Shown here piece by piece: positions 17,239 through 26,015 of a stretch of DNA of 64,000 nucleotides; the first letter of the stretch is position 1, and every line of letters begins with the position of its first letter. Below the pieces are notes generated by a model. The model ran no database searches. It was not told where the DNA came from and saw nothing but the letters and a program-made list of their open reading frames with translations. The stretch is taken from the NCBI GenBank assembly GCA_963698405.1, contig CAVOQT010000008.1:74125-138124 (forward strand), in the 5' to 3' direction. This DNA comes from SHZI01 sp963698405. GTDB lineage: Bacteria > Pseudomonadota > Gammaproteobacteria > Steroidobacterales > GCA-2729495. Made by a program: the position numbers and the translations under genes.

Positions 17239-19567
17239 TCAGAACTTGAGGCGCACCGTGATACCGGCCTGGCGGCCGGGGGCGAGGGGGATCGCGAAGC
17301 CGCGCGGGGTGCGGCTGGGTCGTCCTGAACTGCCCTGTTGCGGATAGGGCTGCGGCAGGCTTGCCGGAACGCCCGTCGAAGTAGCGGATCACGTCGGCCG
17401 GCGTGTCGTCGTCAAACAGATTGCGTACCCAGAGGCTGGCATCCCATCGGCCTTGCTGCAGGCCCGTCTGCAGGCCGACGAGTTGCCGGTCGCCGGTCTC
17501 GATCAGGTTGTGCTCCTGGGCGTACTTGGATGACTCGTAGGTCCAGTCGGCAGCCGTATACCACTGCGTATCGGCAGTCAGCGCACGCTGATAGCGGGCG
17601 GCCAGCGAGGCCATATGTTCGGGTACGCGGGGTGAGTCCTTGCCGCTCACGTCACCGAGGCAGCTGCGTATCGGCATAACTGCCATCGCCGCCGCGCAGG
17701 TCGGCTTCTTCCGGGCTGATGTAGTCGTCGAATTCCGAACGGGTCCAGGCATAGCTGGCGTGCAATGAGAAGCTTGTCGGTGAGCGTCGGCCTGAATTTC
17801 CGCCTCGATGCCGTATGCGCTGGTCTCGCCGGCATTGACGAGTATCGATGCGGTGCCGCCGGTGTCGAGCTCTACCAGCGAGGTTACTTGCTGATCATCC
17901 ACTTCCAGGTAGTAAGCGGCCAGCATCAGGATCAGCCGGTCTTCCAGCAGGTCGGCCTTGAGACCGAGTTCGTAGCTCCAGAGGGTTTCTTCATCGACCA
18001 CACGGTAACTCTCATCCGGTACGCTGCTGTTGAAGTCGCCCGGCTTGGTGCCCTTGGCGATGTTGGCGTAGGTGGTGAGGTCGTCGGTGGTCTGCCAGGC
18101 CAGCGTGAAGCGCGGTGTCAGGCTCCTGAATGTGTCATTGCACAGCGTGCTGTTGCACTGATCCAGTCGTATACGGTGTGGCCGTGACAGTGACTTCGTC
18201 TTCCGCCCAGCGCAGTTCGACACCGGCGGTCCAGCGTGTCTGCAAAGTCATATTCGACGCTGCCGAATATGGCGTGATTCTCCACCTCATCCCGTTTGCG
18301 GGTATCTGGCGTTGGCACACCAGTTGTGGTGTTGATCTGGTCGCGGCTGACGGTTTTGGCATCGCCTTTGTAGTAGTACAGCCCGGCGATGAAATCGCAG
18401 AGGCTCGATCGGCCGCCGAAGTCAGGCGCAACTCCTGCGACACATCATCGAAGTCACGGACTTCGTGAATCACGAGTGGCCGATGGGGCTTGGGCATACC
18501 CGGCATAGGAGCTGTCGAAGCCGCTTTCCAGTTCGTCCTTCAGCACACCGGTCAGGCTGGTCAGCGTCATGCCGTCGAGCCGCCAGTTGATCGCCAGACT
18601 CCCCGAAGTACGATCGAGCTGGTTGCCGGCGCCGCCGTTCTGCTCGAGCAGATCGGTATAGAGGTTCAGGTTGTTTTCGGGCTGGGCCTTGCCGATGTAA
18701 TACTCGCGGGCGCGCGGCGCGTCGGCGCTGCGTTCGCAGCAGTTGTTCAGCGTACTGGGCTGCAGGTACATCGGGAAATGCTCGTCGTCAGTACTCTGCC
18801 AGGCCAGCCGCAGGGTGGCATCCAGAGAGTCGGTCGGCCTGCAGTAGCAGCTTGGCGCTGGCTTCATCTGATTTTTCGCCGCCGATGCTCGATCCATCCC
18901 GGCTGTTGGTCCATTCACCGTCGTACTCGCGATGTCCTGCACCGATCCATAGCAGGGCGCGGTCATCAAGCAGTGGACCGCTCCACCAGCCGGATGCTTC
19001 CTGTGTGCCGTGCTCGGCGCCGGTCAGTTTGAGTGCCGCTGCGGGTGCTGCCAGCGGTGCTCGGGTCACGTAGTTGATCGCGCCTGCATAGGTGTTGCGG
19101 CCAAACTGTGCGGACTGCGGGCCGCGCAGAATCTCTACGCGATCGATGTTGTCCATCTCGGTGGCCAGCAGGCCGCCGCTGACATAGATGCCATCGACGA
19201 AAGTGCCGCCGGCACTGGCATTGGCGACGCCATTGCGCACAGTGGTTACGCCGCGGAATACCGGCCGGTATGAGGTGGCCTGTCGTCCGGTTGCCGAGTT
19301 CATCGCCACGCCGGGTGTAAAGCGCGTGAGGTCGGTCAGGCTGACGATGGCTGGTGATTCCAGTTCTGCGGTCGAGAATACCGTCGCTGCAACCGGCACC
19401 GATATCAGCGATTCACTGCGCTTGCGTGCCGTGACCACCACTTCAGGGAGCGGTTCGGCAGCTGCCAGGCTCGCGCTGACCAGCAGCAGAAGCAGGCCCA
19501 AACCGGGATTTGCGGGGCGCAGTCCGGAAAGCGCAGCTTGGCGCTGACTGCCAGTCAAAGAGGTCAT
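17239..19567 (-). pseudogene. TonB-dependent outer-membrane receptor, nine frameshifts
   Basis: The N-terminal 240 residues are in one frame: signal peptide, TonB-box-like EVVVTARKRSESL, and a plug domain with VEILRGPQSAQFGRNTYAGAINYVT (only RGPQSAQFGRNTYAGAIN is the hallmark). The beta-barrel part follows in changing frames, with breaks near 18840, 18490, 18410, 18225, 18165, 17790, 17757, 17665 and 17300. Eight look like an extra base, the one near 18410 like a missing one. The last frame ends GFAIPLAPGRQAGITVRLKF, a normal receptor C-terminus ending in Phe. The full protein would be about 774 residues. Substrate unknown. Its ATG (19567) overlaps the stop of the serine hydrolase gene, so the two are coupled. 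Confidence 0.82.
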
Positions 19568-20787
19568 GGCGAAGTTCCTGTATCGGGCTGCATGCCCTGT
19601 ATGGCTGTGTTGACGAGCCAGGTGAGATCGAAGCCCGACTTGATCGGCGCACGTCCGAGTGCCGGCCCGAGCCGGACGATGACGAGTTCGTGCGACGGCA
19701 CGACGAATACATGCTGTTGCCCGCGGCCCCAGGTCATGAAGGTATCGCGAGCCAGAAATGGGCCGCTGATAATCGCACCGGAAGACCCGGTACCGTCTGG
19801 TGGCACCGCCGGGTCGCCATAACCCAGCCAGATCTGCAGGCCATAGTGGGCAGCGGCCGGCGAGGGCGTGATCATCTGTTGCAGCCAGTCGGCGGAGACG
19901 ATGCGGTGGCCGTTCACTTCGCCCTTGCCCAGCAGCAGCATGCCGATGCGCACCCAGTCCATGGCCGGTGCAGCCAGGCAGCACGAGGTATAAGCCCGTC
20001 CGCCGGGGCGGTCGGTATGCACCCGCGCCCGCTCGCCACCCATCGGCAGCCAGAGCTTGTCCCGGAGCAGTTCGGAATAGCGCTGGCCGTATGCCCGTTC
20101 AAGCACCATGCCGAGCACTTCGGAATTGGTGTTGTTGTAGTCGTAACGACTGCCGGGCGCCCAGTCCGCCAGCGGGGTGCGGAGCAGCACTTCGCCAGAG
20201 CGCCCCGAGTTCAGCCAGCGATTGTCATCCGTAAACGGGTTCAGCGTGAACCGGTACTGCGCCAGTCCTGAACTCATCTGCAGCAGTTGCCGCAGCGTGA
20301 TCGCGCCCCGCGGATCGTCGCGCCATTCAGCGAGGTAAGTACCGACCGGGTCATCGATGGAACGGATGCGCTGCTCTTCGATGGCAATGCCGATGAACAG
20401 ACCCATCAGCGATTTGTGCATGGACTGTGACTGGGTCAGTTGGTCGCGCTGCCAGTGCGGCGCATACCACTCGTCCTGGATCACGCCCCGATGTACGACG
20501 ATCAGGGCGTGGCTGCCGAATTCCGCGGCAAAGTGCTCCATATCGGCCAGCGCCGCTGCCGAGATGGTGCGCGCTTCCGGCTTTGCCACAGGCAGCACGA
20601 AGGCGCCATTACCGCGAACTTCTTCGTCTGGCGTCAGCAGTTCTACAGCGGTGGGACTGCCGCTCAGGAAAAACTGCAGGTAGTTGCGCCAGAACCAGGC
20701 GTCCTGCCAGTAGACCAGATTGATGACGATGAGCAGGGCAGCCGCCGCCCAGAGCCGCCAGCGGCTGTGCGTGGGAATCCGTTTCAT
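19564..20787 (-). CDS. Membrane-anchored serine hydrolase, class C beta-lactamase/6-aminohexanoate-dimer hydrolase type
   Basis: This 407-residue protein has one N-terminal membrane helix (residues about 11-27) and then a beta-lactamase-like domain in the periplasm. The nucleophile motif SMHK is at 122-125 and YNN at 217-219; a GxG-like strand lies near the end. The family includes esterases, D-aminopeptidases and the NylB amide hydrolases; the substrate is not deducible. It is the first gene of a two-gene unit with the TonB-dependent receptor (ATGA overlap), which hints that the hydrolase processes what the receptor imports. The upstream thioredoxin-domain gene ends 13 bases before it. Confidence 0.85.
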   Translation of the reverse strand: MKRIPTHSRWRLWAAAALLIVINLVYWQDAWFWRNYLQFFLSGSPTAVELLTPDEEVRGNGAFVLPVAKPEARTISAAALADMEHFAAEFGSHALIVVHRGVIQDEWYAPHWQRDQLTQSQSMHKSLMGLFIGIAIEEQRIRSIDDPVGTYLAEWRDDPRGAITLRQLLQMSSGLAQYRFTLNPFTDDNRWLNSGRSGEVLLRTPLADWAPGSRYDYNNTNSEVLGMVLERAYGQRYSELLRDKLWLPMGGERARVHTDRPGGRAYTSCCLAAPAMDWVRIGMLLLGKGEVNGHRIVSADWLQQMITPSPAAAHYGLQIWLGYGDPAVPPDGTGSSGAIISGPFLARDTFMTWGRGQQHVFVVPSHELVIVRLGPALGRAPIKSGFDLTWLVNTAIQGMQPDTGTSP

Positions 20788-20800
20788 GTGGCCGTCGTGA

Positions 20801-22858
20801 TTAACTCAGCAGCGTTTTCAGATCGGTGATCATTGGGCCACAGTGCATCCCGCGGCAGACATACGCGGTTGTACGGCCGTTGCCTGCTTTTGCAGACAGC
20901 GCGGCGGGCAGGTCGGCAGCATCGTCTGGAATCGTGAAAATCATGCGGTGCGGATTGTAGGCAGCACCGGCAGTGCCCGCCCAGTTGGCGGCTTCAGTGG
21001 CTTCACCGCGGATGATGATGATCTCCGGCGGCCTCAGATATTCATCGAGCGCATCCAGCAGACTGCAGTGACCGTGCGGAAATTCCTGCATGGCCTGCCA
21101 TCCGGCGCGCAGCGTGCGTTCTGCTGCATCGAGGTAGCGAACTTCACCGAGCAGATAACCGAGTCTGGCGAGTGCGAAAGCGGCGACGCCGTTGCCGGAA
21201 GGCATGGCGTCGTCGGCCATCGGCTTCGGCCGATGCAGCAGCGGTTCGTGATCGTGCGAGGTAAACCAGAAGCCACCCTTGCTGCGATCCTCGAAGTGCG
21301 TGAGCAGACACTCGGCCAGCCAGATCGCGTAGTGCAGCTGCGCGCTGCTGAAGCGCGTCTGCAGCAACTCGAGCACGGCATCCAGCAGCCAGGCGTAGTC
21401 GTCGAGATAGGCGTTCAGGCGTGACTGGCCGCCCCGGCTGGTGGCAAGCAGGCGGTCGTCGGCAGTGAGTTGCGTACGAATGAACTCGAGACTGCCCACT
21501 GCCGCGTCAGCCAGGTTGCTGCTGTTGAGTATGCGTGCGGTGATGGCCAGGCCGCGGATCATCAGCGCATTCCAGCTGGTCAGTATCTTGTCATCCAGGC
21601 CGGGCGCGACCCGGCGGTTGCGCGCCCTGATCAGCTTCGCGCGGCCGGTCAGCAACAGCCGGCGTACAGATGAAACAGGCTGGTCGGTGTGCTCTGCGAT
21701 CTGCTCCATGCGCTGGCAGATGCGCAGGTGCCAGGCGCTGATACCGTGTGTGGGCTCGGCAAAATTGGCCGGTTGATCCAGGCCGAAGTGCGGCACGAGG
21801 ACCGCGTATTCATCCGCATCGACAAGCGCCTGGATCTCTTCAGGTGTCCAGATATAGAACTTGCCCTCGATGCCTTCGGAGTCTGCATCCAGGCTCGAGA
21901 AAAATGCACCTTCCGGTGCGCGCATGTCGCGCAGGACCCACTCGGCTGTTTCGCGGGCCACGGTGCGGTAAGTCTCATCGCCGCTGATCTGGAACATCTG
22001 CGCATACAGGGCGAGCAGCGGTCCGTTGTCGTAGAGCATTTTCTCGAAGTGCGGGATCGACCAGTAGCGATCGACCGAATAACGACAAAAGCCGCCGCCC
22101 AGATGGTCGTAGATGCCGCCTTCGGCCATGCGATTGAGGGTCAGCGCTGCCATGAACAGGGCATCGGTGTCCGGCTTTGCCTCATGTGCGGTGCTGCGCC
22201 AGTGGTGCAGCAGCCGCCCGATAGTGGCCGGATGCGGGAATTTTGGCGCACCGCCAAAGCCGCCGTATTCGCGGTCGGCCTGCTGGCCGATGATCTGGCG
22301 AAAATCCCTCAGCGGCGCAGCGTCCAGCGCGTCGGTTGCTGCCAGACCCGAGGGTTCGAGCTGAGTGAGGGCGGTCCGGATCTGCTGTCCCTGTGTGTGC
22401 GTTTCGGCTGTATTGGCGTGGTAGTACGCTGCTACGCGTTCCAGCACTTCGCTGAAGGCCGGCATCCCGTGGCGTGCGGTGTTGGGGAAATAGGTACCGG
22501 CAAAAAACGGCAGCTGGTCATCCGGGGTCAGGAACATGGTCAGCGGCCAGCCTCCGGAGCGCTGCGTGATCATGTGATGGGCGGTCTGGTAGATACGGTC
22601 GAGGTCGGGGCGTTCCTCCCGGTCCACCTTGATGTTGATGAAAAGCCGGTTCATCACGGCAGCGATAGCCGGATCTTCGAAGGACTCATGGGCCATGACA
22701 TGGCACCAGTGGCAGGCTGAATAGCCGACTGAGAGCAGGATGGGTCTGTTTTCACTGCGCGCGAGCTCAAGCGTTGCGCTATTCCACGGGTGCCATTCGA
22801 CCGGATTGTCGGCATGCTGCAGCAGATAGGGACTGGTTTCGCCGGAGAGGTGGTTCAT
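20801..22858 (-). CDS. YyaL/spermatogenesis-associated 20-type thioredoxin-domain protein
   Basis: This 685-residue protein starts with MNHLSGETSPYLLQHADNPV, the strongly conserved DUF255 beginning, and has a thioredoxin-like motif CHWC at 49-52 followed by HVMAHESFED. The remaining 550 residues form an alpha/alpha-barrel like those of N-acylglucosamine epimerases and glycosidases (LYDNGPLLALYAQ; GEATEAANW near the end). The biochemical role is not established for the family. I chose the ATG at 22858 because the family begins here; nine more codons are open upstream. The gene is on the same strand as the serine hydrolase and receptor and diverges from the nitronate-monooxygenase-like gene. 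Confidence 0.9.
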   Translation of the reverse strand: MNHLSGETSPYLLQHADNPVEWHPWNSATLELARSENRPILLSVGYSACHWCHVMAHESFEDPAIAAVMNRLFINIKVDREERPDLDRIYQTAHHMITQRSGGWPLTMFLTPDDQLPFFAGTYFPNTARHGMPAFSEVLERVAAYYHANTAETHTQGQQIRTALTQLEPSGLAATDALDAAPLRDFRQIIGQQADREYGGFGGAPKFPHPATIGRLLHHWRSTAHEAKPDTDALFMAALTLNRMAEGGIYDHLGGGFCRYSVDRYWSIPHFEKMLYDNGPLLALYAQMFQISGDETYRTVARETAEWVLRDMRAPEGAFFSSLDADSEGIEGKFYIWTPEEIQALVDADEYAVLVPHFGLDQPANFAEPTHGISAWHLRICQRMEQIAEHTDQPVSSVRRLLLTGRAKLIRARNRRVAPGLDDKILTSWNALMIRGLAITARILNSSNLADAAVGSLEFIRTQLTADDRLLATSRGGQSRLNAYLDDYAWLLDAVLELLQTRFSSAQLHYAIWLAECLLTHFEDRSKGGFWFTSHDHEPLLHRPKPMADDAMPSGNGVAAFALARLGYLLGEVRYLDAAERTLRAGWQAMQEFPHGHCSLLDALDEYLRPPEIIIIRGEATEAANWAGTAGAAYNPHRMIFTIPDDAADLPAALSAKAGNGRTTAYVCRGMHCGPMITDLKTLLS

Positions 22859-22992
22859 GGGGTGGATCCTGACAATAAATGTCACCTGGATCCATTATCC
22901 TTTGTCACGCGCTGTGGGCCCTACGGTCTATACTTGTGCCCCTGTCACATGACGAGAACCCGTGGGGTTCCCCGCGGAACCGGCGCTAAACG

Positions 22993-24240
22993 ATGAAACG
23001 AGTTGACGATTTCCGGCTGAAATTCGGCAAGAAAGAGTTTGTGCCGATCATCACTGGCGGTATGGGCGTGGATATTTCCACAGCCGAGCTTTCGCTGGTC
23101 GCGGCCCGGCTGGGCGGGATCGGCCATATTTCCGATGCCATGGTGCCCACTGTCTCCGACCGGCGTTTCAAGACCGGTTTCGTCAAGGAGAAGCAGAAGA
23201 AGTACAAGTACAACGTCGCCAGTCGTGACAAGTCGCCGGTCAAGTTTGATCTGGAGCGGCTGGCCGAGGCGACCAAGCTGCATGTAGGCCGCACCATGGA
23301 GGCCAAGCGCGGTGATGGCATGGTGTTCATCAACACCATGGAAAAGCTCACCATGGGCAATCCGCGCGATACTCTGCGCGTACGCCTGACGGCTGCACTG
23401 GATGCCGGCATCGACGGCGTCACCCTGAGTGCCGGGCTGCATCTGGGCTCGATGGCCCTGATTGAAGACCATCCGCGTTTCCGCGACGTGAAGCTCGGCA
23501 TCATCGTGTCGTCGCTGCGTGCGCTGATCCTGTTTCTGCGCAAGAGCGCCCGGCTCGACCGCTTGCCGGATTTCGTCATCGTCGAAGGCCCGCTGGCCGG
23601 CGGCCATCTCGGCTTCGGTCTGGACTGGGCGCAGTATGACCTGAAGACCATCGTCGCCGAAGTCATTCAATACATGAAGCAGGAAAGCCTGGATATTCCG
23701 GTGATCGCTGCCGGCGGCATCTTTACCGGCAGCGATGCGGTTGAATTTCTGGAGAGCGGCAGTGCGGCCGTCCAGCTGGCCACGCGCTTTACCGTTGCCC
23801 ACGAATGCGGCTTGCCGGAAAAAGTGCAGCAGGAATACTTCCGCGCCAATGAGAGCGATATCGAGGTCAACCTGATCTCGCCGACGGGTTATCCGATGCG
23901 CATGCTGAAGAGCAGTCCGGCGATCGGCTCCGACATCCGCCCGAACTGCGAAGCTTACGGTTACCTGCTGGACGCCTCAGGCAATTGTGCCTACGTCGAT
24001 GCCTACAATCGCGAGCTGGACAAGCATCCGAATGACGAGAAATTCTCCGTCATGGACAAGACCTGTCTGTGCACGCACATGCGCAATTTCGACTGCTGGA
24101 CCTGCGGGCACTACACCTACCGGCTCAAGGACACCACGCGTCGCCTGCCGGACGGCAGCTATCAGCTGCTGAGCGCGGAGCACATCTTCCGTGACTATCA
24201 GTTCAGCACCGATCACCAGATCCTGCTGCCGCCCGAATAA
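22993..24240 (+). CDS. Nitronate monooxygenase/2-nitropropane dioxygenase-like flavoprotein
   Basis: This 415-residue protein has a TIM-barrel flavin-binding pattern: PIITGGMGVDIS at the start, LVAARLGGIGHIS, the phosphate-binding IPVIAAGGIFTGSDAVEFL and GSAAVQLATRF. Members oxidise nitronates or act as FMN-dependent enoyl reductases; the exact reaction here is unknown. The last 90 residues carry a cysteine cluster (CLCTHMRNFDCWTCGHYTYR) with five cysteines and two histidines, which is not part of the core barrel. It could bind zinc or an Fe-S cluster. No signal peptide. The gene stands alone between divergent and terminator structures. Confidence 0.8.
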   Translation: MKRVDDFRLKFGKKEFVPIITGGMGVDISTAELSLVAARLGGIGHISDAMVPTVSDRRFKTGFVKEKQKKYKYNVASRDKSPVKFDLERLAEATKLHVGRTMEAKRGDGMVFINTMEKLTMGNPRDTLRVRLTAALDAGIDGVTLSAGLHLGSMALIEDHPRFRDVKLGIIVSSLRALILFLRKSARLDRLPDFVIVEGPLAGGHLGFGLDWAQYDLKTIVAEVIQYMKQESLDIPVIAAGGIFTGSDAVEFLESGSAAVQLATRFTVAHECGLPEKVQQEYFRANESDIEVNLISPTGYPMRMLKSSPAIGSDIRPNCEAYGYLLDASGNCAYVDAYNRELDKHPNDEKFSVMDKTCLCTHMRNFDCWTCGHYTYRLKDTTRRLPDGSYQLLSAEHIFRDYQFSTDHQILLPPE

Positions 24241-24263
24241 CCGGCGCCGACACTCGGCGCCGG
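24241..24263 (+). terminator. Perfect 10-bp hairpin after the nitronate-monooxygenase-like gene
   Basis: CCGGCGCCGA (24241-24250), loop CAC and TCGGCGCCGG (24254-24263) form a perfect GC-rich stem directly after the stop codon. It is followed by GTTCAGGC, not by a T run, so it is more likely an mRNA-stabilising or attenuating hairpin than a full intrinsic terminator. Confidence 0.55.
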
Positions 24264-24303
24264 GTTCAGGCAACCCGATCCAAACCGTCAGAGGAGTAAT
24301 CCC

Positions 24304-25071
24304 ATGAATGCTCGACAGATATTCGTTGCAATCAGCGCAGTTTCGGCACTGGCCGTTGCCCAAGGGGCAATTGCCCAGGAGCCCGTGCGCCCCTATGACC
24401 AGACCTTCCTTACCAACTACGATGCGCTGAAGCCGCGTGCCGCTGCCAAGCCCGGGCAGCCCGGCGACATGGTCTATATCGCTCCCGGCGCCTTGAAACG
24501 CCTGGCTGCTTACAACGCGGTGATGGTGGACCAGCCCGAGCTTCTCTTCAGTCCCGACTCCGAGATCAAGGGCATGAAGCCGGACGACCTGAAGGCGCTG
24601 TCCGAGGCCCTGCGGGATACGCTCTCGGGCAGTCTCGCCGAGGGCGGCTACTCGGTGTCCCAGAAGCCGGGTCCCGGCGTGGTCTATCTGCGGGTGGCGC
24701 TCACCGACATGATCGTCAAGAAGAAGAAGCGCGGCCTGCTGGCCTATACCCCTATCGGCGCCGTGATCAAGGCTGGCGCAGGCCTGGTGGAGGAGACCTT
24801 CAACAAGGTGGACTTCATCGAAGTGAACTTCCAGGCTGAGATCATCGACAGCCTGAGCAATGACGTGCTGGCAGCGCTGGTGGCTGAACGCGGTTCGCGC
24901 AAGACCGGTGACCAGAAGGAGACGCGCATCGACATGGACGAGTTGCAGCAGAATATGCGCAGCTGGAGCAATCGACTGCGCTGCCAGCTCGACAACTCGA
25001 AGCTGCCGGCCGACAAGCAGACCAACTGCGTCGATGATGACGCGAACACCGCGCGCTATGGCGCCAAGTAA
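24304..25071 (+). CDS. DUF3313 exported protein
   Basis: This 255-residue protein has a signal peptide (about residues 1-24, ending GAIAQ). The middle has DMVYIAPGALKRLAAYNAVMV and a predicted compact domain with GAGLVEETFNKVDFIEVNFQAEI, matching the DUF3313 pattern of predicted lipoproteins, though no lipobox Cys is present here. The KKKKRGLL loop and the last CQLDNSK...NCVDDD stretch contain two cysteines. It should sit in the periplasm or be outer-membrane associated. Function is unknown. AGAGGAG lies nine bases before the ATG. It has its own downstream terminator. Confidence 0.75.
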   Translation: MNARQIFVAISAVSALAVAQGAIAQEPVRPYDQTFLTNYDALKPRAAAKPGQPGDMVYIAPGALKRLAAYNAVMVDQPELLFSPDSEIKGMKPDDLKALSEALRDTLSGSLAEGGYSVSQKPGPGVVYLRVALTDMIVKKKKRGLLAYTPIGAVIKAGAGLVEETFNKVDFIEVNFQAEIIDSLSNDVLAALVAERGSRKTGDQKETRIDMDELQQNMRSWSNRLRCQLDNSKLPADKQTNCVDDDANTARYGAK

Positions 25072-25081
25072 GCCTTCACGG

Positions 25082-25146
25082 CACGCCGACAGGCCGGGAT
25101 TCGCCAGTGCGGCGGACCCCGGCCTGTCGGCGTGGCAGTGATTTTT
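25082..25146. terminator. Bidirectional-looking intrinsic terminator
   Basis: A 17-bp stem pairs CACGCCGACAGGCCGGG (25082-25098) with CCCGGCCTGTCGGCGTG (25118-25134) across a 19-base loop. It is followed by GCAGTGATTTTT, so a T run supports termination of the plus-strand DUF3313 gene. The convergent PhyH gene ends at 25202 and may also use it. Confidence 0.75.
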
Positions 25147-25201
25147 CCCGTACCGATCTCGACGTGCATCCCGTCATCTGAATTGCGCTACTGCGCAGTC
25201 T

Positions 25202-25969
25202 TCAGACCCGGTAGCTGCCTACGCTGCGCGCCTCGCCTGGCTTGTTCGGCGGATAGCTTTTCCATTTGTCGTGGTAGTAGCGCATGCGCAGATCGCCGGC
25301 TGACTTCCGGTTGAAGGTCAGGTAGATGTTGCGGCGGGGCGCGTTGCTGGTATTGGCCGGTGAGCCGTGCGGTACATAGGAGTCGAAGAACACCACATCG
25401 CCGGGACTGGCCTCCAGCAGTTCATAGTCGCTGGCCGGTTCCCAGGGCGGGTCGGCGTCGGTGAGTGGCTGCCATTCGGGAGCCATCAGCGCTTTCTTGT
25501 AGTTGCCCGTTGACAGAAAGCTCAGTGCGGCATTGTCCTTTCGGTTGGCGTCGATCACGACGGCCATGGTCACGAAGAAATCGGTGTAGGCATTCCAGCC
25601 GGCAGACTGGTCCTGATGCAGCTTGTCCGGCCGGGTGCCGGGCAGCTTGTAGTTGACCTTCTCCTTGAACAGCACCGGTTCTTCGCCGAGCAGATCGGTG
25701 ATCGCACCCAGCAATTTCGGCGTGAGCATCAGGCGGGTGATTTCCGGGTTGTGGTCGCCGAGCACGTGTTCGACGCGTACCAGGAGTTCTTCGCCGGTCA
25801 CCGGGCTCTGCTCGTAATAGCAGGCTTCGGCGCCATCGCGCGGTGGTGTGGTTTTCAGGGTGTCCAGCCAGTCCGAGATTTTCTGTATAGAAACCTGGTC
25901 ATAGAAACCCGGCTGTACGCTATAGCCACGCTGCCGGAATCGTTCGATGTCCTGGGTGCTCAATTGCAT
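25202..25969 (-). CDS. Phytanoyl-CoA dioxygenase (PhyH)-family protein
   Basis: This 255-residue Fe(II)/2-oxoglutarate-type oxygenase has the facial metal triad: His-x-Asp in KLHQDQSAGW and the distal His in SYVPHGSPAN. A conserved Arg for 2-oxoglutarate lies in RRNIYLTFNR. No signal peptide, so it is cytoplasmic. PhyH enzymes hydroxylate diverse small molecules; the substrate is unknown. I chose the ATG at 25969 (MQLSTQDIERFRQRGY is a typical family start); ten more codons are open upstream. It lies 46 bases after the dihaem cytochrome c gene on the same strand and may be cotranscribed with it. Confidence 0.85.
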   Translation of the reverse strand: MQLSTQDIERFRQRGYSVQPGFYDQVSIQKISDWLDTLKTTPPRDGAEACYYEQSPVTGEELLVRVEHVLGDHNPEITRLMLTPKLLGAITDLLGEEPVLFKEKVNYKLPGTRPDKLHQDQSAGWNAYTDFFVTMAVVIDANRKDNAALSFLSTGNYKKALMAPEWQPLTDADPPWEPASDYELLEASPGDVVFFDSYVPHGSPANTSNAPRRNIYLTFNRKSAGDLRMRYYHDKWKSYPPNKPGEARSVGSYRV

Positions 25970-26015
25970 GTGGTCACTCTCTCTGGTGTCAGTTGGCACG
26001 GGAATGTTGCCATTA

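Noticed and set aside
18118..18506. Several short separate minus-strand frames in the 17.2-19 kb stretch as independent genes
   Set aside because: They are consecutive pieces of one TonB-dependent receptor broken by frameshifts.
24241..24263. Full rho-independent terminator
   Set aside because: The hairpin is perfect but no T run follows; kept only as a hairpin with moderate confidence.
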